This document shows positions 53,473 to 64,000 of a stretch of DNA of 64,000 nt, in pieces; the first letter of the stretch is position 1, and every line of letters starts with the position of its first letter. Below the pieces are notes generated by a model that saw nothing but the letters and a program-made list of their open reading frames with translations, was not told where the DNA came from and searched no databases. The translations under genes and the position numbers were made by a program. The stretch is taken from NCBI RefSeq assembly GCF_900100495.1, contig NZ_FNCT01000016.1, forward strand, positions 1 through 64,000. The letters are read 5' to 3'. This DNA is from Pseudomonas benzenivorans. GTDB lineage: Bacteria > Pseudomonadota > Gammaproteobacteria > Pseudomonadales > Pseudomonadaceae.

Positions 53473-53764
53473 GGTTCAGTTCCTCCAGCCCTTGCTCCAG
53501 GCGCAGACGGACCACGCCGGGGGTCGCGCCGAAATCGTGGATCGCGATGTTCAACGCCGGCAGTTGCTGGGCACGCAACAGCCGCTCGAACAGCTGCTGC
53601 CAGCGCGCTGCGCTGCCGTTCACCGAGGTCACCACCTGGATCGCCAGGGTGCCGGCAGTGCCGGGTTCGAGCAGCACCTCCAGGTCGCCGGAGCCGACGC
53701 AACCGACCAGCGCGCGGCCTCGGGCCGGTTGCCCGGCGGGGAATTCGAAAGACAGGGTTTGCAT
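53465..53764 (-). CDS. mdcC: Malonate decarboxylase acyl carrier protein MdcC
   Basis: A 99-residue carrier protein. The serine that receives the phosphoribosyl-dephospho-CoA group is in CVGSGDLEVLLEP, the family signature. Acetyl/malonyl exchange on this arm drives decarboxylation. It lies two bases after mdcB and overlaps mdcD. Confidence 0.94.
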   Translation of the reverse strand: MQTLSFEFPAGQPARGRALVGCVGSGDLEVLLEPGTAGTLAIQVVTSVNGSAARWQQLFERLLRAQQLPALNIAIHDFGATPGVVRLRLEQGLEELNHA

Positions 53765-53766
53765 GC

Positions 53767-54645
53767 TTAGACACTCCCAATCTGCGCCGGCAGCGCGGGC
53801 TGCAGGCGGTCGAGGAATAAAGACGCGGCGAGCAAATCGGCTGCACCGCCGGGTGAGGCACGCAGCCTCAACATGTCGCGATCGAGTTCACCCAGGCGCC
53901 GGCGTCCGGCCAGGCTGGCGCAACCGCCGGCCTCGAGCACTGCCCGCGCGCCGCGCTGCATGCTGCTGAGGCCGGCCAGGCCGGCGCGATAGAGCACGCA
54001 GGTGTCGCTCAGGCTGCTCATGATCGCCAGCAAGGCGTCCAGCCGGGCGTTCTGCTCGCCGGCCGCGGCGGCGCGGCTGCGCTGCAACTGCGGCAGGGCG
54101 TGCTGGGTTACCGCCGGGAAGCCCAGTTGCGCCTGCTCGCGGGCGCCGCGCACGCCGTACAGGCGGCAGACCTGGGCGCCGTGGCTGGCGCCGCTGGTCG
54201 GCGCGCCACGATCGCTGAGCAGGGCCAGGCGCGCCGCACGCAGGGCGACGGCGGCCGGCGCAGGCGCCTGGGTATCCAGCGCGGCGGCGGCGGTGAGCAG
54301 GCCGAGGGCCCAGATGGCGCCGCGGTGGGTATTCACCCCGCCGGTGATGCGCAGCATTTCCACTTCGCCCTCGCGGCCGATGCGCCCCAGGGTCTCGCGC
54401 AGCGGCGGGTTGATCTCGCCCTCGGCGCGGGCGGCGTCGGCCATGGCCTTGAACGCCGGCCACAGCGACAAGGCCGAGGCGTGCATCAGGCCCAGGTGCA
54501 GATCGGTATGCGCGCCGCTGCCACGGCGGTCGACCAGCCCCGGCTTGGGCGACAGCTCGGCCTCGTCGATCAGCGCGTCCACCGCCAGATCCGCCAGGCA
54601 CTCGCTCAGGGACAGCTGCGGTTGTCGTGCATTGAGTGCGCTCAT
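53767..54645 (-). CDS. mdcB: Triphosphoribosyl-dephospho-CoA synthase MdcB
   Basis: A 292-residue CitG/MdcB-type enzyme making the prosthetic-group precursor from ATP and dephospho-CoA. [20 protein letters not shown] is the characteristic N-terminal block, and [15 protein letters not shown] and [13 protein letters not shown] follow. The start ATG 54645 overlaps the mdcA stop (TGATG). Confidence 0.93.
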   Translation of the reverse strand: MSALNARQPQLSLSECLADLAVDALIDEAELSPKPGLVDRRGSGAHTDLHLGLMHASALSLWPAFKAMADAARAEGEINPPLRETLGRIGREGEVEMLRITGGVNTHRGAIWALGLLTAAAALDTQAPAPAAVALRAARLALLSDRGAPTSGASHGAQVCRLYGVRGAREQAQLGFPAVTQHALPQLQRSRAAAAGEQNARLDALLAIMSSLSDTCVLYRAGLAGLSSMQRGARAVLEAGGCASLAGRRRLGELDRDMLRLRASPGGAADLLAASLFLDRLQPALPAQIGSV

Positions 54646-56312
54646 CACCAGCTCCTGAATTTGCCGGGCGGGTTGTACAGGCCGCCGGACCAGTCGACCA
54701 GCTCGGCGATGCTCTTGGCCGCCAGCAGTTCGCGGCTGGCATCGGCGCGGCGGATGCCGAGGTCTTCCGGCAGGGCGATCAGCCCTTCGCGGCGCATCCG
54801 TGCGGTGTCCTTGGGGTCGTGGCGCAGGCCGATGGCGGTGACGCCGGCGACCGCGGCGATCATCGCCCGGCGCTCCTCCAGGCTGCGCGCCTTGTACAGG
54901 TAGGCGATGCCTTCCTCGGTGAGCAGGTGGGTGACGTCGTCGCCGTAGATCATGATCGGCGCCAGCGGCATGCCGCTCTTCCTGGCCACCTCGACGGCAT
55001 CGAGTTGATCGACGAAGGTCGGCTTGCCGCCTTCCTGGAAGGTCTCGACCATCTGCACCACCAGCTTCTTGCCGCGTTCGAGCATGGCCGCGGGGCTGCC
55101 GCTCTGGTCCTGGCGCATGTCCAGCCAGGCCGGGCTGGCATGCCGGCGGCCGCGCGGGTCGTGGCCCATGTTCGGCGCGCCGCCGAAACCGGCCAGGCGG
55201 CCGCGGGTGACGGTGGAGGAATGGCCGTCGCCGTCGACCTGCAGGGTGGCGCCGATGAACAGGTCGACCGCGTACTGCCCGGCCAGCTGGCACATCATGC
55301 GGTTGGAGCGCAAGGAGCCGTCGCGACCGGTGAAGAACACGTCCGGGCGCTGGGCGATGTAGGCCTCCATGCCCAGCTCGGTGCCGAAGCAGTGCACGCT
55401 CTCGACCCAGCCGGTTTCGATGGCCGGGATCAGGGTCGGGTGCGGGTTGAGCGTCCAGTTGCGGCAGATCTTGCCCTTGAGGCCGAGGGACTCGCCGTAG
55501 GTCGGCAGGATCAGCTCGATGGCCGCGGTGTTGAAACCGATGCCGTGGTTGAGCGACTGCACCTTGTGCTTCTCGTAGATGCCGCGGATCGCCATCATCG
55601 CCATCAGCACGTGCACCGGCTTGATATGCCGCGGGTCGCGGGTGAACAGCGGCTCGATATAGAACGGCTTGTCCGCCACCACCACGAAGTCCACCCAGGA
55701 GGCCGGGATATCGACCCGCGGCAGCTCGTCGACGATCTCGTTGACCTGGAAGATGACGATGCCGTCGCTGAAGGCGGTAGGCTCGACCAGCGCCGGGGTG
55801 TCCTCGGTGCTAGGCCCGGTGTAGATATTGCCGTGGCGGTCGGCCTGGAAGCCGGCGACCAGGGCGACGTTGGGGATCAGGTCGACCAGCAGCCGCGAGT
55901 ACAGTTCGATATAGGTGTGGATGGCACCGACTTCGAGCAGGCCGTCTTCCAGCAACTGGCCGATGCGCAGACTCTGCGGACCGGCGAAGGAGAAATCGAG
56001 CTTGCGCGCGATGCCGCGCTCGAACAGATCCAGATGCTCGGCGCGGCTGACGCTGGGCATGATCATGTGCAGGTCGTGCAGGCGACCGGGGTCGACCTTG
56101 GCCAGCGAGCGGGAGAGAAAATCCGCCTGCTTCTGGTTGTTGCCTTCCAGCACCACCCGATCACCCGGGGCAATCAGCGCTTCGAGCGCGGCGACCAGCT
56201 TGTCGCTGGGCAGGACCACGCCATCGGCGAGGTGGCGCACCCGGTCGAGGCGCCGCGCTTTCTCGGCGCGACGACGCGACCACTGGGGCGGTGGGGATAT
56301 TGTTGTTGTCAT
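54645..56312 (-). CDS. mdcA: Malonate decarboxylase alpha subunit MdcA (acetyl-S-ACP:malonate ACP transferase)
   Basis: A 555-residue CoA-transferase-like subunit exchanging acetyl on MdcC for malonyl. Family segments include [40 protein letters not shown] and [23 protein letters not shown] 56312 has GGAG six bases upstream; GTG 56324 is possible but lies within an inverted repeat. It is the first gene of the operon, and the hairpin at 56319-56343 could hide the ribosome site. Confidence 0.94.
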   Translation of the reverse strand: MTTTISPPPQWSRRRAEKARRLDRVRHLADGVVLPSDKLVAALEALIAPGDRVVLEGNNQKQADFLSRSLAKVDPGRLHDLHMIMPSVSRAEHLDLFERGIARKLDFSFAGPQSLRIGQLLEDGLLEVGAIHTYIELYSRLLVDLIPNVALVAGFQADRHGNIYTGPSTEDTPALVEPTAFSDGIVIFQVNEIVDELPRVDIPASWVDFVVVADKPFYIEPLFTRDPRHIKPVHVLMAMMAIRGIYEKHKVQSLNHGIGFNTAAIELILPTYGESLGLKGKICRNWTLNPHPTLIPAIETGWVESVHCFGTELGMEAYIAQRPDVFFTGRDGSLRSNRMMCQLAGQYAVDLFIGATLQVDGDGHSSTVTRGRLAGFGGAPNMGHDPRGRRHASPAWLDMRQDQSGSPAAMLERGKKLVVQMVETFQEGGKPTFVDQLDAVEVARKSGMPLAPIMIYGDDVTHLLTEEGIAYLYKARSLEERRAMIAAVAGVTAIGLRHDPKDTARMRREGLIALPEDLGIRRADASRELLAAKSIAELVDWSGGLYNPPGKFRSW

Positions 56313-56318
56313 TGATGA

Positions 56319-56343
56319 CTCCACGAGTTCCGCTGTCGTGGAG
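56319..56343 (-). promoter_or_regulatory. Hairpin covering the mdcA ribosome-binding site
   Basis: Read as mRNA, CTCCACGA-N9-TCGTGGAG is a perfect 8-bp stem. The GGAG Shine-Dalgarno of mdcA is the 3' end of the second arm, so a folded leader would block translation. Confidence 0.5.
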
Positions 56344-56357
56344 GCACCTTAGGGGCG

Positions 56358-56371
56358 TGACCACCTGGTCA
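56358..56371. promoter_or_regulatory. Dyad TGACCA-N2-TGGTCA upstream of mdcA
   Basis: A perfect 6-bp dyad upstream of mdcA is a candidate MdcR operator. The rest of 56372-56518 shows nothing recognisable. Confidence 0.45.
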
Positions 56372-56518
56372 TCAATCAAGCAGATCGAGTGATCGTTACG
56401 GTTGGGTTAATGGTTGCCAGGTCAGTTCAACACCCCGGCCAAATGCCGTAACCGATGCCAGTGGTGTCACAGACAGCAGCGGGCTAGCGCACAGCCAAGC
56501 GATGCTCAATCGCTCCGG

Positions 56519-57916
56519 TTATTCGGCAATACCGCCGCCCAGCACCCGGTACAGGGCGATGCGGTTGCTCTGCTCGGTCAATTGCAGGCTGATCAGGGTC
56601 TGCTGCGCGGCATACAGCTCGCGCTGCGCATCCAGGGCATCCAGGTAGCTGCTGGCCCCATTGCGATACAGCGCATCGGCCAGTTGCTGGCTTCTGGCCG
56701 TGGCCTCGGTCAGCGCCCGTTGCGCTTCCATGCGCTGGCGCAGGGTGCCGCGCTCGGCCAGCACATCGGCCACCTCGCGGAAGGCGCTCTGCAGGGTCTT
56801 TTCGTAGGTGGCCAGTTGAATATCGCGCTCACGCTCGGCGGCCTGCAGATTAGCGCGGTTGGCACCTGCGTCGAAGATCGGCAGGCTGATGCTCGGGGCG
56901 AAGTTCCAGGCACCGCTGCCACCCTTGAACAGCCCGCTCAAGGCTGCGCTGCTGCTACCGGCGCTGGCGGTCAGGCTGATGCTGGGGAAGAACGCCGCGC
57001 GCGCCGCGCCGATATCGGCGTTGGCGGATTTCAGGCCGTGTTCGGCGGCCAGCACGTCGGGGCGCTGCTGCAGCAGGCTGGAGGGCAGACCGGCAGGAAC
57101 GTCCAGCAACTCGGCGCTATCCTCGCTCAGCCCGCCGGGCAGCAGCTCCTCGGCCAACTGGCTGCCGGCCAGCAGGTTGAGGGCGTTGAGATCCTGCTGT
57201 ACCTGGCTCTGGTAGGCCGCCACGTCGACCCGCGCCGACTCCACGGTGGTCTGCGCCTGGGCCAGGACCAGGCCCGAGGTATTGCCCAGGGCATGGCTGC
57301 GCTGCTGCAGTTGATAGCTGGACTGCTGGCTGCTCAGGGTGTCCTCGGCCAGCTTGAGCAGGTCGCGGTCGGCGGCCAGGGTCAGCCAGGCATTGGCCAC
57401 CTCCGCCAGCAGGCTGATCTGCGTGCTACGCCGGGTCTCCTCCAGCGCCAGGTAGTCTTCCAGGGCGGCATCACTGAGGTTGCGAATGCGCCCGAACAGG
57501 TCCAGCTCATAGCCGCTCAGGCCCAGTTCGGCGCTGTACTGGTGCGTGGTGCTGGCGCTGCCCGTGCTGCTCAGGCTGGCCGGGGTGCGGCTGTGGCTGC
57601 CACTGCCCCCGGCATTCAGGGTCGGCAGCTGCTCGGCGCGCTGCACCCGGTACAGGGCGCGGGCCTTCTCGACATTGAGGGCGGCCACGCGCAGGTCGCG
57701 GTTGTTGGCCAGGGTCTGCTCGATGACCTGCTTGAGGCGGGCATCGAGGAAGAACGCCTGCCAGCCGATCTGTGCGGAAGCGCTGCCCAGCTCGGCGCGG
57801 GTCGGCCACTGCTGGGGAATCGGTGCCTGGGGTTGCTGATAATCGGGGGCCAGGTTGACGCAGCCGGCCAGCAGCAGGGCCGGCAGCAGCAGGGTCAGGC
57901 GCGATGGACGGATCAT
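56519..57916 (-). CDS. NodT-family outer membrane efflux lipoprotein
   Basis: A 465-residue OprM/NodT-type outer membrane factor. The lipobox is [16 protein letters not shown]. Repeated features such as [20 protein letters not shown] and [20 protein letters not shown], then [17 protein letters not shown], are typical of the tunnel-forming coiled coils. Its ATG overlaps the RND pump stop by four bases. It completes the tripartite efflux system. Confidence 0.94.
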   Translation of the reverse strand: MIRPSRLTLLLPALLLAGCVNLAPDYQQPQAPIPQQWPTRAELGSASAQIGWQAFFLDARLKQVIEQTLANNRDLRVAALNVEKARALYRVQRAEQLPTLNAGGSGSHSRTPASLSSTGSASTTHQYSAELGLSGYELDLFGRIRNLSDAALEDYLALEETRRSTQISLLAEVANAWLTLAADRDLLKLAEDTLSSQQSSYQLQQRSHALGNTSGLVLAQAQTTVESARVDVAAYQSQVQQDLNALNLLAGSQLAEELLPGGLSEDSAELLDVPAGLPSSLLQQRPDVLAAEHGLKSANADIGAARAAFFPSISLTASAGSSSAALSGLFKGGSGAWNFAPSISLPIFDAGANRANLQAAERERDIQLATYEKTLQSAFREVADVLAERGTLRQRMEAQRALTEATARSQQLADALYRNGASSYLDALDAQRELYAAQQTLISLQLTEQSNRIALYRVLGGGIAE

Positions 57917-60900
57917 GCTTCTACTCCTGTGCCAGTCTCAGCCGGCGCGCGACGGCTGGCCAGGCTGCCCACCAGAACGAAGAACAGCGGGACGAAGAAA
58001 ATACCCAGCACGGTGGCGCTGAACATGCCGCCCAGCACGCCGGTGCCGATGGCCTGGCGTCCGCCGGCCCCGGCACCGCTGCTCAGCGCCAGGGGCAGCA
58101 CGCCGAACATAAAGGCCAGGGAGGTCATCAGGATCGGCCGCAGGCGCTGGCGGCAGGCTTCCATGGCGGCGCTGAGCAGGTCCTGGCCCTGCTCCTGCAA
58201 CTGCTTGGCGAACTCGACAATCAGGATGGCGTTCTTCGCCGCCAGGCCGACGGTAGTGAGCAGGCCGACCTGGAAGTACACATCGTTGTTCTGTCCGGCC
58301 AGGCCACTGCCGAGCACCGCACCGACCACCCCGAGCGGCACCACCAGCATCACCGCGAAGGGCACCGACCAGCTCTCGTACAGCGCCGCCAGGCAGAGGA
58401 ATACGAACAGGATGGACAGCGCATAGAGCAGCGGGGCCTGCGAGCCGGACAAGCGCTCCTGATAGGACTGCCCGGACCACTCGAAGCCGATGCCGGCTGG
58501 CAACTGGGCGACCAGCCGCTCGACCTCGTCCATGGCCTCGCCCGAGCTGACGCCGTCGGCCGGGTCGCCGACCAGTTCCAGCGCGGCGTTGCCGTTGTAG
58601 CGCTCCAGCAGCGGCGACGCGTAGCTCCAGGCACTGCTGGCGATGGCGCTGAACGGCACCATTTCGCCGACGTCGTTGCGCACGTACCAGCGGTCGATAT
58701 GCTCGGGCTGCATGCGGCTCTCGGCTTCGCCCTGGACATAGACCTTCTTCACCCGGCCGTTGTAGACGAAGTCGTTGACATAGCTGCCGCCCATGGCCGT
58801 ACCCAGGGTGCTGTTGATATCGCCGGGGGCCAGGCCGTATGCGCCGGCCTTGCGGTCATCGATGCTGACCCGAAACTCGGCGGTATCCTCCAGGCCATTG
58901 CTGCGCACGCCCACCAGCTTGTCGCTCCGGGCGGCCAGGGCGAGAAACTGATTGCGCGCGGCGATCAGCGCATCGTGGCCGACGCCGCCGACGTCCTTGA
59001 GTTGCAGGTTGAAGCCGGAGCTGTCGCCCAGGCCGCGAATGGCCGGCGGCTGCATCACGAAGATGCTCGCATCGCGCAAGCCGGACAGCTCGCCGGTGGC
59101 CCGTCGGGCCAGGGCGGCGGCGCTCTGCTCGACCCCTTCGCGCAGGCTCCAGTCCTTCAGCTTGATAAAGGCGCGGCCGGAGTTCTGCGCGTTGCCGCCC
59201 ATGCCCATGCCGGTGATGGTCACCAGCGAATCCACCTCGGGCTGGGCCAGCATGTATTCGACCAGCTGCTGGGTGGCGGCCTGGGTACGCGCGTCGGTGG
59301 CACCCTCCGGCAACTGGACCATGGCCATCAACATGCCCTGATCCTCATCGGGCAGGAAGGCACCGGGCAGGTTCATATAGCCCACCGCCAGCGCCGCCAG
59401 GATCAGCGCGTACAGCGCCAGCATGCGCGAGCCGCGGCGCAGCACGCTGGCAACGCCGCGCTGGTAGCGTGCCGCATTGCGTTCGAAAGTGCGGTTGAAC
59501 CAGCCGAAGAAGCCCCGCGCCTGATGCACCTCGCCCTTGCCGACGGGTTTGAGCAGGGTGGCGCACAGCGCCGGGCTGAGGCTCATGGCCACCAGCACCG
59601 AGAGCAGCATGGCGCTGACGATGGTCACCGAGAACTGCCGATAGATCGCCCCGGTGGAACCGCCGAAGAAGGCCATGGGGATGAACACCGCCGACAGCAC
59701 CAGGGCGATGCCCACCAGCGCGCCGCTGATCTCGCCCATCGACTTGCGCGTGGCCTCCAACGGCGACAACCCTTCTTCGGCCATCACCCGCTCGACGTTC
59801 TCCACCACGACTATGGCATCGTCCACCAGCAGGCCGATGGCCAGCACCATGGCGAACATGCTCAGGGTGTTGATCGAGTAGCCGAACAGCGCCAGCACAC
59901 CGAAGGTGCCGAGCAGCACCACCGGCACGGTGATGGCGGGAATCAGGGTGGCGCGCCAGTTCTGCAGGAACAGGTACATGATCAGCACCACCAGCGCGGT
60001 GGCTTCGAACAGCGCCTGCACCACCGCCTCGATCGACAGACTGACGAAGGGCGTGGTGTCGTAGGGGATGGCCGTTTCCAGCCGCATATCGGCGGGGAAA
60101 TTGGCCTCCAGCTCAGTGAGTTTGAGCTTGACCGCCTTTGCCACGTCCAGTGCATTGGCACCCGTGGCCAGCTTGATGCCCATGGCCGCCGACGGCTTGC
60201 CGTTGAGCGCGGTGACCACGTCGTAGCTTTCGTTGCCCAGCTCGACCCGGGCCACGTCGGCGAGCAGCACCAGCGAGCCGTCGCTGGCGCTCTTGAGCAC
60301 GATGTCGCGGAACTGCTGCACCGTCTGCAGCTTGCTGCGCGCACTGATGGTCGCATTGAGCTGCTGCCCGGCCGCCGCCGGCAATGCGCCGAGCTGGCCG
60401 GCGGAGACCTCGGTATTCTGCGCCTCCAGGGCGCTGCTGATATCGGATGGCATCAGCGCGTATTGCTCGAGCTTGGCCGGATCCAGCCAGATACGCATGG
60501 CATAGCCCGAGCCCAAGGTCTGCACCTCGCCGACCCCGTCGACCCGGCTGATCTGGTCGAGCAGCTGGCTGTCGATAAAGTCACCGATATCGGTGTTGGT
60601 CACCCCCGGATTGCTCGACAGGAACGCGACGATCAGCAGGAAGTCGCCGCCGCCCTTGGTCACCGTGATGCCCTGGTTCTGCACCGCCTGCGGCAAGCGC
60701 GATTCGGCCTGCTGCAGCTTGTTCTGTACCTGCATCTGCGCCACGTCGACGTCGGTGCCGGCGGCGAAGGTCAGGCTGATGCTGGCGCTGCCGGCCGAAC
60801 TGCTGGAGGCGGACATGTACACCAGGCCATCGAGGCCCTTCATCTGCTGCTCGATCACCTGGGTCACCGAGTCTTCGATGGTCTTGGCCGAGGCACCGGT

Positions 60901-61047
60901 GTAGGTGGCGGAGATATTCACGGTCGGCGGGGCGATGTCCGGGTACTGCTCCAGCGGCAGCTGGCTGATCGACAGCCCTCCGCCGAGCATGATGACGATG
61001 GCGATGACCCAGGCGAAGATCGGCCGGTCGATAAAGAAGCGTGCCAT
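57913..61047 (-). CDS. HAE1-family RND multidrug efflux pump
   Basis: A 1044-residue inner-membrane pump of MexB/AcrB size, starting [20 protein letters not shown]. The proton-relay aspartates are in [18 protein letters not shown], and the essential lysine in [36 protein letters not shown] and [20 protein letters not shown] are family signatures. Drug specificity cannot be deduced. The adaptor gene lies 10 bp upstream and the outer membrane gene overlaps downstream, so all three form one operon. Confidence 0.96.
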   Translation of the reverse strand: MARFFIDRPIFAWVIAIVIMLGGGLSISQLPLEQYPDIAPPTVNISATYTGASAKTIEDSVTQVIEQQMKGLDGLVYMSASSSSAGSASISLTFAAGTDVDVAQMQVQNKLQQAESRLPQAVQNQGITVTKGGGDFLLIVAFLSSNPGVTNTDIGDFIDSQLLDQISRVDGVGEVQTLGSGYAMRIWLDPAKLEQYALMPSDISSALEAQNTEVSAGQLGALPAAAGQQLNATISARSKLQTVQQFRDIVLKSASDGSLVLLADVARVELGNESYDVVTALNGKPSAAMGIKLATGANALDVAKAVKLKLTELEANFPADMRLETAIPYDTTPFVSLSIEAVVQALFEATALVVLIMYLFLQNWRATLIPAITVPVVLLGTFGVLALFGYSINTLSMFAMVLAIGLLVDDAIVVVENVERVMAEEGLSPLEATRKSMGEISGALVGIALVLSAVFIPMAFFGGSTGAIYRQFSVTIVSAMLLSVLVAMSLSPALCATLLKPVGKGEVHQARGFFGWFNRTFERNAARYQRGVASVLRRGSRMLALYALILAALAVGYMNLPGAFLPDEDQGMLMAMVQLPEGATDARTQAATQQLVEYMLAQPEVDSLVTITGMGMGGNAQNSGRAFIKLKDWSLREGVEQSAAALARRATGELSGLRDASIFVMQPPAIRGLGDSSGFNLQLKDVGGVGHDALIAARNQFLALAARSDKLVGVRSNGLEDTAEFRVSIDDRKAGAYGLAPGDINSTLGTAMGGSYVNDFVYNGRVKKVYVQGEAESRMQPEHIDRWYVRNDVGEMVPFSAIASSAWSYASPLLERYNGNAALELVGDPADGVSSGEAMDEVERLVAQLPAGIGFEWSGQSYQERLSGSQAPLLYALSILFVFLCLAALYESWSVPFAVMLVVPLGVVGAVLGSGLAGQNNDVYFQVGLLTTVGLAAKNAILIVEFAKQLQEQGQDLLSAAMEACRQRLRPILMTSLAFMFGVLPLALSSGAGAGGRQAIGTGVLGGMFSATVLGIFFVPLFFVLVGSLASRRAPAETGTGVEA

Positions 61048-61057
61048 GCTGCGTTCC

Positions 61058-62215
61058 TCAGTGGCTGGCCAGGCGGGCGGATGTGGCCGGGCTATCGACG
61101 GCGACCGTGCGGATGCTGTCGCCGACGCGCACCTTCTGCCCGCCCTCGACAATCACCTGGTCGCCGGCAGCCAGCCCGGAGTCGACCCACCACTGGTTGC
61201 CGATGCTGCGACCGATGCTGATCTGGCGCTGCTCGACCCTGCCGTCCACCGCCAGCAGCACGCTGGCATCACCGCTGTGGCTGCGAGTCACCGCGCGTTG
61301 CGGCACCAGCAGCGCCTGCTCGTCCAGCGCCTCTTCCAGCACGGCGCGTACATACATGCCCGGCAGCAGCAGGCCATCCGGATTGGGCACCACGGCGCGC
61401 AGGGTGATGCTGCCGGTGCTCTGCGAGACGCTGGCAGCGCTGAACTGCAGACGCCCGGGGTGGCTGTACTCGCTGCCGTCTTCCAGGCGCAGGACGATGC
61501 GCGCCTCGTTGTCGCCGGCCTTGCTCAGACGGCCCGCGGCCAGCTCGCGCTTGAGACGCAGCACCTCGGCGCTGGACTGAGTGATATCGACATACAGCGG
61601 ATCGAGCTGCTGCACCGTGGTCAACGGCGTATCCTGGCTGGCGGTCACCAGTGCGCCAGGGGTAACGCTGGAGCTTTCCACCCGGCCAGTGATGGGGGCC
61701 TTGATACGCGTGTAGGTCAGCTCGATACGCGCGCTTTGCTCCGTAGCCTGAGCGGCCTGATAGACCGCCTTGGCACTCTGCAGACTGGCCTGGGCGTCCT
61801 CGTTGTCCTGCTGACTGATGGCGTCGATCTTCACCAGCCCGGCGTAGCGGGTCGCCTTCAGCTGTGCCGAATCGAGCGCGGCCTTGGCCTCTGCGGTACT
61901 GGCGCGGGCCTGATCGAAGGCGGCCTGATAGCTGGCCGGATCGATCACGTAGAGCACCTCGCCGGCCTTGACCTCGGCACCTTCGGTAAACAGCCGTTGC
62001 TGCACGATGCCGCCGACCTGCGGGCGGATTTCCGCGCTCAGCCAGGCCTTGGTGCGCCCGGGCAGCTCGCTGGTAACGGTCTGCGCCTGCGCGGCAAGGG
62101 TGAGCACCGCGACTTCGCTGGGGCCGCGCGCTGGCGGCTCGGCAAGCGGGGAGCAGCCGGCCAGGCCAAGCAGGACGAACAGGCTGAGCAGCGGTCTGCT
62201 GAGAGTAGGTAACAT
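61058..62215 (-). CDS. RND efflux periplasmic adaptor (membrane fusion protein)
   Basis: A 385-residue MexA/AcrA-type lipoprotein: lipobox LFVLLGLAGCSPL, then the lipoyl-like and hairpin parts (VGGIVQQRLFTEGAEVKAGE, LYVIDPASYQAAFDQARAST) and IELTYTRIKAPITGRVESSS. ATG 62215 follows GGAGAA. It is the first gene of the efflux operon and is divergent from a two-component system that probably regulates it. Confidence 0.94.
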   Translation of the reverse strand: MLPTLSRPLLSLFVLLGLAGCSPLAEPPARGPSEVAVLTLAAQAQTVTSELPGRTKAWLSAEIRPQVGGIVQQRLFTEGAEVKAGEVLYVIDPASYQAAFDQARASTAEAKAALDSAQLKATRYAGLVKIDAISQQDNEDAQASLQSAKAVYQAAQATEQSARIELTYTRIKAPITGRVESSSVTPGALVTASQDTPLTTVQQLDPLYVDITQSSAEVLRLKRELAAGRLSKAGDNEARIVLRLEDGSEYSHPGRLQFSAASVSQSTGSITLRAVVPNPDGLLLPGMYVRAVLEEALDEQALLVPQRAVTRSHSGDASVLLAVDGRVEQRQISIGRSIGNQWWVDSGLAAGDQVIVEGGQKVRVGDSIRTVAVDSPATSARLASH

Positions 62216-62371
62216 GGCGTTCTCCAACCGGAATCTGAGCGGAACGAATCGTGTTTCGACCGGGCCATGCTGGCGGGCAAATGTGCAGAGAATTTGGAGA
62301 TTGCCGTCGGGGCGTTGAATCCCGCGCTGCGGACGGCCTTAATGGAGGCTCGTCCTCGGTTCTGGTCCGTC

Positions 62372-63757
62372 ATGAAACTCAGCCTGTCGCGCAAACTCTT
62401 CCTCGCCGTGCTCAGCACCGCCCTGTTCGTCGCCCTGGCCATGTTCGTGGCCGGCGGCTGGAGCTTCGGCCGCGGCTTTATCGGCTATATCAACGAGTTG
62501 ACCGAGCAGCGCATGGCCACCGTGCTGCCGCGCTTCGGCGAGGCTTATCGCCGCCACGGCAGCTGGGATTTCCTGCGTGACAACCGCGATGAGTGGTTCA
62601 GCATGATTCACCCGCAAGGTGGCCAGTTCCGCGCCGGTGCGACCTGGGATCTGCCGGTTTCCGACCTTACCGGCGCGGTGTTCCGCATCTCCCTGCTGGA
62701 CATGCAGCAGCACAAGGTCATGGGCTTTATCGAGATGGGGGCCGATGCCGTGCGCATGCCCATCGAGGTGGACGGCAAGACCGTCGGCTGGCTGGCCATG
62801 GCACCGTTCCAGAGCGTCACCGAGGTCGGCGGCGAGCGCCTGCTGCGTAACCAGTTGCTGGCCAGCCTGGCGATCGCCGCGCTGTCCTTGCTGCTGGCCG
62901 CGCTGATCGCCGGCTGGGCGGCGCGTCGGCTGCTCGCTCCGGTGCGCCAGGTGGCGGCCGCGACTCATCGCCTGGCGGCTGGCGATTATGCCGAGCGGGT
63001 CAGCGTCAGCAGCGACGACGAAGTCGGCCAGCTGGCCCGCGACTTCAATCAACTGGCCCACACCCTGGAACGCAACGAACAGCTGCGCCGTGAATTCATG
63101 GCCGATATCTCCCATGAACTGCGCACCCCGCTGGCGGTGCTGCGCGGCGAGCTGGAGGCGCTGGAGGACGGTGTGCGCAAGCTCGACGGCGACTCGCTGC
63201 ACTCGCTGCAGCAGGAAGTCGGCCAGCTCAACCAACTGGTCAACGATCTGTACGAGCTGTCGATGGCCGATGTCGGTGCGCTGACCTACCGCAAGCAGCC
63301 GCTGGATCTGGTGGAACTGCTGCATGAAAGCCTGGCCGGTGCCCGCGAACGCTGCCAGGAACAGGGCCTGACCCTGGAGCTGCAATTACCCATGACGGCC
63401 AAGCCGGTGCTGGCCGATGCCGCGCGCCTGCGCCAACTGCTCGGCAACCTGCTGGAGAACAGCCTGCGCTACACCGAAGCGGGCGGCCGGCTGCGCATCC
63501 GCCTGCTGGAGCAGGACGACCATATCCTGCTGGACTGGCTCGACTCCGCACCCGGGGTGGCCGAGGCGGACCTGCCGCGTCTGTTCGAACGCTTCTTTCG
63601 CGGCGAAGCCTCGCGCGGCCGCGCCAGCGGCGGCTCGGGGCTGGGCCTGGCGATCTGTCGCAGCATTGCCGAAGCCCACGGCGGCAGCCTGGAGGCCCGC
63701 CCCTCGCCACTCGGCGGGCTGTGGCTGCAACTGAGCCTGCCGCGGGAAGCACGCTGA
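62372..63757 (+). CDS. Sensor histidine kinase (BaeS-like)
   Basis: A 461-residue membrane kinase: N-terminal membrane helix, periplasmic sensor loop, second helix near residue 165-185 (LLASLAIAALSLLLAALIAG), HAMP domain, then the H-box ISHELRTPLAVLRGE, N-box LLGNLLENSLRYTEAGG and G-boxes GLGLAICRSIAEAHGG. The D-box variant DSAPGV departs from the usual DxGPG but retains the Asp. ATG 62372 is preferred; ATG 62342 is also possible. It is divergent from the efflux operon and coupled by TGATG to the response regulator. Confidence 0.92.
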   Translation: MKLSLSRKLFLAVLSTALFVALAMFVAGGWSFGRGFIGYINELTEQRMATVLPRFGEAYRRHGSWDFLRDNRDEWFSMIHPQGGQFRAGATWDLPVSDLTGAVFRISLLDMQQHKVMGFIEMGADAVRMPIEVDGKTVGWLAMAPFQSVTEVGGERLLRNQLLASLAIAALSLLLAALIAGWAARRLLAPVRQVAAATHRLAAGDYAERVSVSSDDEVGQLARDFNQLAHTLERNEQLRREFMADISHELRTPLAVLRGELEALEDGVRKLDGDSLHSLQQEVGQLNQLVNDLYELSMADVGALTYRKQPLDLVELLHESLAGARERCQEQGLTLELQLPMTAKPVLADAARLRQLLGNLLENSLRYTEAGGRLRIRLLEQDDHILLDWLDSAPGVAEADLPRLFERFFRGEASRGRASGGSGLGLAICRSIAEAHGGSLEARPSPLGGLWLQLSLPREAR

Positions 63758-64000
63758 TGCTGAACAACGACGAGCTGAGCAGCGCCGACATACTGGTGGT
63801 GGAAGACGAGCCCAAACTGGCCGCCCTGCTGCGCGACTACCTGCAGGCCGCCGGGTGACCTGCCTGGACGACGGCCTGGCCGTAGTGCCAGCGGTGCGGA
63901 AGGCCGAGCCGCAACTGATCCTGCTCGACATCATGCTGCCCGGCCGCGACGGCCTGGATATCTGCCGTGAGCTGCGCACCTTCAGCGAGGTGCCGATCAT
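63757..64000 (+). pseudogene. Frameshifted OmpR/BaeR-like response regulator, 3' end beyond window
   Basis: The receiver domain starts normally with ILVVEDEPKLAALLRDYLQA followed by AG, then meets TGA at 63856-63858. In another frame the homologous sequence resumes at once as VTCLDDGLAV, RKAEPQLILLDIMLPGRDGL and DICRELRTFSEVPI. A loss of about seven bases (or another net shift) at the GG-GTGACC junction explains this. As read, only a 33-residue fragment is made, unless the break is a sequencing error or programmed shift. The phosphorylation Asp is in LLDIMLPGRD, after the break. The gene continues past the window, so the output domain is not seen. Confidence 0.82.

Noticed and set aside
57904-61221. 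An 1105-codon plus-strand frame opposite the RND pump.
   Set aside because: It is a shadow frame of a highly conserved pump gene with no family motifs of its own.

Overview
The window is high-GC chromosomal DNA of a Pseudomonas-type gammaproteobacterium. This rests on the mdcABCDEGH-madLM-mdcR malonate cluster in its usual Pseudomonas order, an Aer energy-taxis receptor of the usual 521-residue size, class II-like PHA synthase, many Pseudomonas REP-type intergenic palindromes, and strong G/C third-position bias. No rRNA, tRNA, CRISPR array, phage gene or intact insertion sequence was seen. Genes sit on both strands, but most are leftward. Layout: (1) 1-3.7 kb, a leftward beta-oxidation set (thiolase, 3-hydroxyacyl-CoA dehydrogenase, TetR regulator, acyl-CoA dehydrogenase cut by the window edge) divergent from an AraC regulator. 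(2) 5.2-9.4 kb, prpB and acnB, the second half of the 2-methylcitrate cycle, behind a sigma70-like promoter with a perfect GTCGAC-centred palindrome. (3) 9.6-18.5 kb, a periplasmic binding protein and a leftward MMPL/RND, YCF48, DUF1329, DUF1302, small hydrolase group, probably envelope traffic of a hydrophobic substrate. (4) 18.6-23.5 kb, the aer chemoreceptor, a divergent AraC regulator, an SDR and a Bcr-like MFS exporter. (5) 25.3-37.9 kb, a long leftward catabolic block with two paralogous TauD-type dioxygenase plus BKACE (DUF849) modules, a quinone-oxidoreductase-like enzyme, MFS transporter, FrnE-like DsbA protein, Rieske ferredoxin, YeiH-type exporter, PHA synthase and an acetoacetate-type CoA-transferase with an extra chimeric ORF inside it. 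(6) 38.4-47.7 kb, a mixed set: small hypothetical, ECF42-like sigma factor, YadGH-type ABC exporter, beta-propeller protein and its HTH regulator, DUF1428, LysR/SDR/NAD(P)-binding set, I78 inhibitor lipoprotein. (7) 47.8-56.4 kb, the complete malonate decarboxylase cluster. (8) 56.5-64 kb, a tripartite RND efflux operon divergent from a two-component system whose response regulator is frameshifted. The most interesting signal is a shared AraC-type operator. Four sites (18.45, 20.32, 35.43 and 37.83 kb) each consist of two 13-bp half-sites exactly 21 bp apart, followed at one fixed distance by a -10-like hexamer, all pointing left. They precede the small hydrolase (and the envelope operon behind it), the aer chemoreceptor, the qor-TauD-BKACE operon and the second TauD-BKACE operon. 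The AraC gene at 20435-21553, divergent from aer, is the natural candidate regulator. I infer one regulon joining taxis, envelope transport, two dioxygenase/beta-keto-acid-cleavage modules and carbon storage. The substrate is not known; the YeiH-type (putative sulfate/sulfite exporter) protein beside TauD-type enzymes makes an organosulfonate or sulfate ester one testable idea. Intergenic regions are rich in palindromic repeats, including two copies of a roughly 155-bp element lying directly against stop codons and several nested inverted-repeat structures.
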